This document shows, one piece after another, positions 9,001 to 16,400 of a DNA stretch of 50,757 nt. The DNA is from Cyanobacteriota bacterium. GTDB taxonomy: Bacteria; Cyanobacteriota; Cyanobacteriia; PCC-6307; Cyanobiaceae. The stretch covers positions 1,645 through 52,401 of the forward strand of contig JAPLID010000112.1 of the NCBI GenBank assembly GCA_026389285.1. Direction: 5' to 3'. A model generated the notes under the pieces. That model saw only the letters and a program-made list of their open reading frames with translations. It was not told where the DNA came from and did no database searches. Numbering within the stretch: position 1 is the stretch's first letter; each line of letters opens with the position of its first letter. Both the position numbers and the translations under genes were made by a program.

Positions 9001-9162
9001 AAAATGGTTGTATTTGGACACGAATTGGAATGACCAACCCTGGATCGCTTGCGAGCCACTGTTGGTAATCGAGAAGCTGCCGCTTAACCCACCCCAAAAG
9101 CTGCTCGTCGATGAAACCGATGCCATCAAAAGTTGATCAAGCCAGAAGTTTTGAACAGTCAT
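6031..9162 (-). CDS. GH18 chitinase with two N-terminal CBM2-like modules
   Basis: The 1043-residue protein is predicted to hydrolyse chitin or related beta-1,4-GlcNAc polymers outside the cell. Order: CBM2-like module ~8-112 (GWSFQFVSKYNHFDF), Gly/Thr-rich linker, second CBM2-like module ~163-266 (QIKLGSSWTGAYEGTITV, PAGWSVSFT), long Ser/Thr/Gly linker, Ig-like module ~338-443, and GH18 barrel from ~467 (KRVVGYFEEWGIYG). The catalytic line reads FNSVDFDWEYP with Asp765, Asp767 and Glu769; the first Asp of the usual DxxDxDxE is Asn762. Further GH18 landmarks are IGFAIGGWTLAGNF, YNVMAYDFHG and LGGMMFWALSND. A short C-terminal GGDGRFTLADF tail follows. No Sec signal peptide is seen, so export is by an unidentified route, possibly type I. 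It lies 125 bp downstream of a co-oriented LuxR-type gene. Confidence 0.93.
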   Translation of the reverse strand: MTVQNFWLDQLLMASVSSTSSFWGGLSGSFSITNSGSQAIQGWSFQFVSKYNHFDFYNADESAVANNDGTYTITVRAAAAAAPLGAGASLALGFTVTSDNDQDVTLAETVLIAGGAANTASTGTSTAGAGFDTGTPSGTTTGSTGGTTTGGSQGSTTTATSGGLAVQIKLGSSWTGAYEGTITVLNGGSGSAPAGWSVSFTSRHALGSISDFSVQQQALADGSYRVTLSAPAWAAAQPLAAGASLSSYFQASANLSGQTVSDLFQFSTPPSGAGGSAAGGSTAGSSTASGTATSGSGLGTSSTGSTDPGSTGTGSSGTGTGTTDTGSSGSGTTASLTTATITAVADNVGLVQGNLAPAAISDDSTPTISGSLSAALSTGESLRIFNGSTLLGNASVNNTAKTWTFTPTALVNNGSYSISARVADAAGNLGSPSASFAFSVDTNPAPSTPGSGVSGSGGSGGSGNATKRVVGYFEEWGIYGRDFNVADVKAGQLTNLNYSFFGITPTQADRPYMAAELNVLPGDWVQPGYQGLNSNRAGGLGIHDPWAAYEKTFTQADLLVSRRFETSEWQEIGDGRRQRYLTGGDFNVSANADGSWLVMAKPDSWQDSQGGLQRSFSKSDWDGLSVQRQAYLVDHSSLFSWTDQWQGTFNPSGSSTAARIAAVAAHFNAGSGRSLTLRTDGDLYSDDSAWVGDNKAAWQKLYAGNLNQLRLLKELNPELNIGFAIGGWTLAGNFSTNLDDAAGREIFTESIIDHLEYYDFFNSVDFDWEYPGGGGLASNAVSDQDGNNLKLTLELLDQKLTALQGRTGQAVEISIATAGGADKLANLNLKGIDPFVDFYNVMAYDFHGGWESKTGHQAAMTGDPGGYDVVTAIDQFRDAGIALDKVVLGAPAYTRAWGGVTAGSSVGYQQAGNASLAPGSYEKGNCNQKDMITGILNDSFSLVWDDTNKAAFAYNSTSQIWSSIETTATIAGKAAYVETAGLGGMMFWALSNDSSGQQSLIAAAHDLLSGAATYDQVAARAPGFDQVLGGDGRFTLADFTSLA

Positions 9163-9246
9163 AATTGAGATTGGCAGAAGAGTTCAGGGAAGCGATTGCC
9201 TGTAATCGGTCTGCAGAAATCCTCCCTGTCATGCCCCTGATCTGGG

Positions 9247-9266
9247 AACACTGCAGATGCAGTGTT
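9247..9266. promoter_or_regulatory. Perfect 20-bp dyad between regulator and chitinase
   Basis: Two 9-base arms, AACACTGCA and TGCAGTGTT, flank a central GA. The site lies 22 bp past the stop of the LuxR-type gene and 85 bp before the chitinase start. Its size and symmetry fit a dimeric operator. On the plus strand it is followed by TTTT, but no plus-strand gene ends here; on the minus strand no T-run follows, which argues against a simple terminator. Confidence 0.5.
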
Positions 9267-9287
9267 TTGCAAGCTCACCTGCAGCCT

Positions 9288-10094
9288 TCAGCTCAGTAGC
9301 CCCAGCCGCAGCCCGACCACGGCCGCAGCCGTGCGGTCGCTCACCGCCAGCTTGCGCAGGATCCGTTGCACGTGGTCGCGGGCCGTGACCTCGGCAACCA
9401 CGAGCCGTGCGGCGATCTGACGGTTGGTCAGTCCTGCCGCCACGAGCGCCAGCACCTCCAGCTCCCGATTCGTGAGTGCCTCTACGGCGGCAACGGCCGC
9501 TTCAATGGACTGGCGGCAGGCCGGATCGACAAACCGCTCGCCCCGCACCATGTGCTCGAGGGCGCTTTCTAAAATCCCCTGCCCGATGTTCTCTTCCCAG
9601 ATCAGGTTCACCTCGGGGCAGGGCAGCAGGCTGGCGAGCGGTAGGGCGGGGGCATCCACCACTTGCACCACCAGCAGATGGGGCGGGACGCTTTGAGCCA
9701 GCAGCGTCTTGATCAGCGGCACACAGGAGCCTTCCCGTAGCTGGCTGGTGGTGAACAGCAGGACACCTTCGGCGGCGGCGGGAAGCAGCGTCAGCGCCTC
9801 GGCCGCTGTGGCGCAAACCCCAAGCAGCATGGGGCTGGAGCCGTCTGCAAGCTTGCGCAAGTAGTTTTTCAGGATCGCCGTATAGCCGGGCGAGGGATTG
9901 CAAACCAGCAACTTATACTTACGGAAGAGTTTCCGTACCCGTTGCTCCCGCGCTTCCTGGTCGGCCCGAGGCTCTGGTGTGGCAAGGTGCTGGGCGGCAG
10001 ACCCTGATTCCATTGCTAGTGCTGCTGCCCGGCTCGGAAGTCCCAGCAGTTTGGCACCAGCGCCCGCCGTGGATCCAGCTGAGCGCATCACCAT
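9288..10094 (-). CDS. LuxR-type transcriptional regulator with degenerate receiver domain
   Basis: The 268-residue protein ends with a clear LuxR/GerE helix-turn-helix at ~205-268: ALTNRELEVLALVAAGLTNRQIA then TARDHVQRILRKLAVSDRT. Residues ~60-190 look like a response-regulator receiver (KLLVCNPSPGYTAILKNYL, EGVLLFTTSQLREGS), but where the phospho-acceptor Asp should be there is Thr, so phosphorylation control is unlikely. The first ~55 residues are low-complexity, and an alternative ATG at 10013 would remove 27 of them. The gene is upstream of, and co-oriented with, the chitinase, and divergent from the giant adhesin across 360 bp, so both are candidate targets. The DNA-binding call is firm; the target genes are inferred from position. 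Confidence 0.88.
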   Translation of the reverse strand: MVMRSAGSTAGAGAKLLGLPSRAAALAMESGSAAQHLATPEPRADQEAREQRVRKLFRKYKLLVCNPSPGYTAILKNYLRKLADGSSPMLLGVCATAAEALTLLPAAAEGVLLFTTSQLREGSCVPLIKTLLAQSVPPHLLVVQVVDAPALPLASLLPCPEVNLIWEENIGQGILESALEHMVRGERFVDPACRQSIEAAVAAVEALTNRELEVLALVAAGLTNRQIAARLVVAEVTARDHVQRILRKLAVSDRTAAAVVGLRLGLLS

Positions 10095-10454
10095 GGTCCT
10101 CGTCGATCAGCCCTTGCGCAAAGGGGATGTCGGTGCAGAAACGCTTTTGCGCCAGGACCACAGCACTATGCTTTTGCGCATTCCCGCTATCTCTCACGAG
10201 AATCGACAGCAAGGCTAAGCTTGAGGAGATTTGCCCCCAACATTCACGGAACGATGCGTTTGGTGGCGAGAGCTAGCAGAGGGGCTATGTGCTTGGCACA
10301 ACGTGGAAGTGTGATGTACAACACCTCCCAAGTTCGCCAGCTTCTCTTGCGTCAAGGAAGCATTTATTAGGCAAAATTCTTCCGGTCAGATGCCAGGTAT
10401 AGCGGCAGACGACATTTGAATTTGCAAATCTTACCAAGTTGATTTTAACCCGTC
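10095..10454. promoter_or_regulatory. Divergent intergenic region with TTGCGC motif cluster
   Basis: This 360-bp gap separates the regulator start from the giant adhesin start and has no convincing gene. It holds a palindrome TTGCGCAA at 10114-10121 and two copies of GCTTTTGCGC at 10143-10152 and 10170-10179, about 27-33 bp apart (near three helical turns). The 3' half (10360-10454) is AT-richer and ends directly at the giant-gene ATG, with no Shine-Dalgarno match. Promoter elements of the -35/-10 type are not convincing by eye. Confidence 0.45.
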
Positions 10455-13400
10455 ATGGATGAACAGAGCGCACTCCGTTCGGCAGAACTGACCTTCACTC
10501 AAGCGTCAGCTGGCTCGCCCTTCCCCGATCTGCTGGGATCAACAGGGCTATGGACGCACGGTGTGCCCTCGGGGCTGGCGCTGGACTGGGGCGGCCTCCT
10601 GCCTCCGCCTGTGGTCATCGGCGCAGAGTCAGCATCCCCACAGGCAGCGGCTTCTGTGGTCAGTCGCGAGCTGTATCTGGTCACCAGCAGCGATGCCCAA
10701 ACGGCGGATCTGGCCGAGCGGCTGGAGCGGGCCGGCGCCACGCTGGTGCGGGTCTCGCCGGATGAGCGGCTGACGGATCTGGCCGGGCGCCTGCTGGGGC
10801 GCTATGGCCAAGGGTCGTTCGACCGCCTGCAGCTGCTCAACCATGGAGTTGACGACAGTCTCAGCATCGGAGCCACCACCCTTTCGAGCCGCAACGTTGG
10901 CCACTACCGCCAGCCCCTGGCCCAGCTCGGATCCCTGCTGAGCGAGCAGGGTGATCTGCTGCTCTATGGCTGTGATCTAGCCGCCAGCACGTCCGGCGAA
11001 CGTCTGGTGCGTCGGCTGGCGGAGCTCACCGGCGCCGAAGTGGCCGCCTCCAGCGACAACACCTTTGCTGATGCGCTCTCGGGTCGCAGTGACTGGACCC
11101 TGGAGGACAGCGTCGGATTGATCGCCCCCGGCTACCAGGACCTGCTCACTGGTCTCGACTGGACAGGTGAACTGGGTGGCTCCGCCAGCTTTAACGCCAT
11201 TGACGGCCTGCTCAGCATCAGCGACGCCAGTGGCAGCTTCAGCATTAGCGGCGATCTGGGGGCGGCCAACATTGGGTCCGTCGTCCTCAGCGGCGCCATC
11301 AGCGAGACCCTGAGCGTCAGCAACCTCAAGAGCATTGAGGTGAGCGGCAAGAGCTATGGGATCAACAACATCAACCTTGATGATCCCCAAACAGCACAGC
11401 TGCCTGAGGCTTACAACATATTCCTGCATGCAGATGGTGGCGATCCGACCATCGATCTAACGGGCGATGTCAATACTTTTGGCGGAGACGTTGTGATCGA
11501 GAGCCTTTACGACAGCAAAGATCCCCCGTTGATTTTTTGGTTCCCCCAGCCAAGCGGCTCAATCAACTTGGGCACGCAAGACTTAGGACTTACGCTCACC
11601 ACTCGAAATCTTACGATTAGCCAAAGCATTAAGGTTGATCCATGGCTCGAAGCTTTCGATTCGAAGAAGCATCCCGATCTGAACGCGCTTGTTGATTCTT
11701 ATTTGATCGACAAAGTATTGAACACCGGGCTCTATGGTCTCCAGAATACGATTCTTCCTGTCAGTGTCAAGGTTGGCTCGATCGATAACAATATCGCGTT
11801 CACCAATGCCAAGGTCCATGCCGCTGATGTTTCGGTTACGGGAGACTCAAGTCTGAATCTCTCTAGTCAGTCTTTCGTTCTTAACTCCACGACTCTGATT
11901 AGCGCAGGCCTGAACAAGTTGGGGCTGAAGCTTGATGTGGCCGCCTCCGTCGTCGTGGGCTCGGCGACGACCAACATCTCGCTCAGCGGCTCCGCAATCG
12001 ACGCCAGCGGCGACGTGACAGTCACCAATACATCCAGCAATAAACTTAGCGCTTCAGCCCAGGTTGCCAGCAACACAGCACCGCAGCCTGTCTCCGATAA
12101 AAGCCTCTTTGAAGTCACCAAGCCCTCCGGCAGCAAGAGCGGCATCGCCGTCGGGGTGACCTATGGCACCACCGGGAGCACGGTGGAGATCGACAGCACG
12201 TCGTCCATCAGCGCAGGCGGCAACATCACGATGGCGGCCACCAGCAAGCCCAGTGGCTCGGCCAGCGCCAAAACCAGCATCTACGTGGATGGCGCTTTCG
12301 CCTTGATGAGCGCGGCAAATCAGGACAACGCCTGGGCCACTATCACCATTGACGGCAAGCTCACCACTGACGTCGATCTCAGCACGGGACAATTCGCTTC
12401 TCCCTCCCTGGCTCTGCCAAGCGTTGATTACATCCCCAGCCAGGCCTACAGCGTAGCCAGCGATGGCAGTGTCACCAATGCCAGCGGGCAGGCCGTAGGA
12501 CCAAGCATCACTCTCGACAATGGACAGGTGATTCGGTTTGCCGCAAACGGCAACGATCTCTATACGTTCCTTGGCAGTAGCGGCAGCTCAGTTGATCTTG
12601 CCGCCATCAACCCCATCTCCGATTCGCGCTTTGCCCAGGCCCCGGCCTGGAGTTTTGGCGCCAACCCCGATCTGCAAGTGGGCGATACGGTGAAGGCGGT
12701 GGGTTTGGCCCCCGGTTACACCTACATCGCGGAACCAACCCTTGCAGGTACCTCGGTTCTCAAAACCGCCAACGGTACGGCGGTAGCCAGGATCGACAAC
12801 CTGCCAGATGGCAGCTCCCAGCTGATCGATCTGACCACTGACCAGCCGGGGTTCCGCTTCGTGGATGGTGATGTGGTGCGCTGGAGTGATGGCCAGGCCT
12901 ATCAATACCTGGCGGACCAGCCGCAAACCATCACGACCTATACCAATTTCCCCTTCAATGCACTTGAGGGCTGGAATCTGCAGTCGTTTCTGCAGGACAA
13001 CCAGCCGCTACAAATCACAGCAATTTTAGCTGATCCCAACAGGCCCGGATCCGCGAACTATGTGCTCGCAGCTGATCAGCCTGAAGCGATCAGCGGCGCC
13101 GGCGCCACCGGCACTCAGCATCTCCTCTATGCCTCCGGCAGCCTGCAGTTCAACGGCGGCTCCAGCGATGCGGTGGATGTGGCGAATTCCGAAATCCTGG
13201 TGGCTGCCGACCAGATTGATCTCTACAACCGCTTTTCACAAGGCCAGGTGGTCACCTACACGGTGCAGGCCGATGCCACCTCCAAGCAGGACAGCTTCCC
13301 GATCGATGGCGTGGTGTCGGGCATTGCCTACTACCTGATCAAGCGCGGCATCGATGCCCAGGGGCGTGGCCGCCTGGCCCTGGCCGCCAATCCCGACGAC

Positions 13401-16400
13401 GTGGTAGCCAACAACTGGATTCTGTTCTCAGCCCTGGGGGCCGGCGGGGTGCATCTGCTCAGCGGCGAACTGGGCGGCACCGCTGCCCTCACCCTCACGC
13501 CCGATTCCGCCATCAGCCCGGCGTTGATCAGCCCCGTGGCCCAGACCACAGCCCTGCAACTGCTGGGCACCTACGGCAATGGCGACACCATCAACCTCGG
13601 ACTGCTCAACAGCGCCGGCGGCAGCGATGCCCAGGTGTTCACGCTCACCTTCGCGGGCCTCAGCGGCGACCAGGCCCAGATCCAGCAGCAGGCGGTGCAG
13701 CAGCTGGTGGCTGGGCTCAATGCCAGCCAGGCCATCGGCAGCGGTGTTGGTGCCTTCCTCCAGGCCCGCATCGACCCCGCCTCGCCCAACACCCTGCTGC
13801 TTCAGGGCCTGGTGGCCGGGGTGCCCTTCAGTGTTCTGCCCAGTGCCAGCAATGCCAGCGTGGCCCAGATCAGCCAGCTGCAGCTGCAGGGCACCTTCCA
13901 GGCCGGCGATCAGATCCAGCTGGAGGTGGCCCGTACCGATGGCCGCGACAGCGCGACATTCACATACACCACGGTGAACGGCGACACCCAGGAGATCGCC
14001 CGGGCTTTGGCGTTGTTCCTGCAGAGCCAGCCCTTCGCCACCGCCAGCACCGGCTACCTCACGGTGGCCTTCGATCCAGGCAGCACCGCCACCTTGCAGC
14101 TCACGGCCCAGGTGCCAGGCGAAGGCTTCCAAATCTCCCGTGCCTCGGTGACGGGGAGCACGGGGGAGCCGAGCGGCGGCCAGGTGCGGCTGACCACCAC
14201 GCGTGAAAATGTGCTCGATACCAGCACCGATCCCCAGCTGGGCCTGGCGGACACGGTCGAGGCCGTCATCGCCCCGAATTGGCTGGGTCCGGTGTTCCAG
14301 GTGAGCGCCATCGACGGCAATGCCACCGGCGCCCCACCGGACAGCCTGGTGACGAACCAGCTGGCGGCCCTGAAACAGGGCCTGTTCCAGAGCGGTGATG
14401 GCCGCTTCCTGGGGGCGGATCTGGTGCTCACCAGCAGCGACCAGCTCTACACCAACGCCAGCACCACCACCAGCGCCGCCACGCTCAAACCGCGCCAGAC
14501 GCTCTATGTGGAAACCGGCGATGCCTCCGGGGTGAGCGGGGCCTACTGGACCTATGCCGGCAGCAGCGATCTGCCGATCAGCAGTGCCAGCCAGCTGCGC
14601 GCCCTGCTGCCCGCCAAAGCCTCCAGCGACTGGCTGCCCACCTATGGGCCCAGCGCCAGCATCGCCCGCACGCTCGATGCCAACAACCAGCCGCGGCTGC
14701 AGTTGCTGGGGGTGTCGAGCGGCGGCTGGACCCTGCAGGACAGCGCCATCGCCGCGATCTGCCAAGCGGCGGTGACCGTGGAGGTGGGCATGCCGCTGTT
14801 GAGCTTCGATCCCACCGCCGCCGGCACGGTGGATGCGCTGAACAACACCCTGCACCTGAGCGGGCTGAATGCCTTCAACGGCCAGATTTTCACCTACTAC
14901 AGCGATCCCAACTACAGCAGCACGGTCACGGTGCCCGCGTTGGCTTCAGGCTTCGCCGAAGGGGTTGTCGCCGGCAGCAACCGCTGGAACGCGGTGCAGC
15001 TGCCCGCCTCCCTGGCCGATGGCGCCCTGGTGGCCGCCACCTTCCTCACCGGCATCCCCCTGCCGATCAGTCCCACCGCCCCTGCCGACCTCACCCCCAC
15101 CAACACCAGCCCGCTGCCCGCAAGCCTCGCCGGCATCGCCAACGGCACCTCCCTCTACCTGCGGCAGCTGAGCGACAGCGCCGGCAACCCCACCGGCGTA
15201 GAGCTGTTCAGCGATGCAGCGGGCAAGCAGCCGCTCGTGCTCAGTGCAGCCGCCGCATCGCCCGATCCGGCCTACTTCCAGGTGCGCGTGAGCCAGAGCC
15301 AGGGGGCAGTGGCGATCCAGGGCCTTACCCCAGGTGAGCAGTTTCAGCTGCATGCCCTCGGCAACGATCTTTACCAGGTGGCGATCGATTCGCTGCAATA
15401 CAACACGTCCCAGCCCTATGCCCTGCGCGGCCAGCAGATCACGGCCGGCACCCAGCTGCAGAAAGTCAGCGATTCAGCCAGCAGCACCAGCCTCCAGGAC
15501 AGCAACACCAGCATTCCTGGCATTACCTTGACGACGTCCATCGACGCCAAGGACAAGGCCAAGTCGTCCGGTGGAACAGGGAGCAATCCCAAGCTCCGCG
15601 ACTATGCAAGTAATCCGTGGCTGGGCCTGAACCAGGCCAAAGGCTTTTCGGGAAATAGAGGTGGGGCTTTTCTAGGCACGAAGTTCAAGGATGCGATTAA
15701 GAAAGGAGGAGGCTTTGACAGTAAAAAGGGCGAGGTTGACGACACCGGTTCAGTTTCTGGTTCTGTTGCTGTCAACATTGTCACGCACACTGCAAAAGTT
15801 ACTCTCGGCACTGGCGCGATCCTCACATCATCTGGGCAAATTGCAATTAGCAATAAGACCAAGACATTGCTGAACACCTGGTCGGAAGCCAGCACCGACT
15901 TGGACAACAACACCAGGGGCGTTCTTTCTGTCGGCGTGGCTGTGAATACGGTCGACAATACGGCCGAGTCTGACCTCAAAGGAACCATTCAGGCAGCTGA
16001 AGGAAACGCTTTGCCGAATGTCAAGATCACCAACACAATCGACTATCCCAGCCTATTTTTTGACACCTTCGGTAGCCGCGAAAAGATTGGAAAGTTTTTC
16101 AGTAATCCTTCCAATGCCGTCGGGGCTATCTCGAACGTCAGTGGCACATTGATGCAGAATGGCTTTAATTCCTTTGCGACAATCAAAAACAAAGGAAAGA
16201 GCACCTCCTACCTTGATAAAGATAAGAAACCTAAAGATGCTCAACAAGCAGGCACCAGCCTGGCAGTGGCCATCTCGGTGAACTACAGCCAGGTGACCAA
16301 CACGGCCCGCACCCTCCTCGCGGGCACCATCAAGGCCAACAACCTCAGCCATACGAGTGTTGTGGACAACAGCCTGGTGCTGGGTGCCGGCATGTTGCAC

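Noticed and set aside
13428..14855. 475-residue minus-strand frame inside the giant gene
   Set aside because: Its content is Gly/Gln/Arg/Ala-rich without domain structure, while the plus strand carries a coherent repeat protein; long antisense frames are expected at this GC content.
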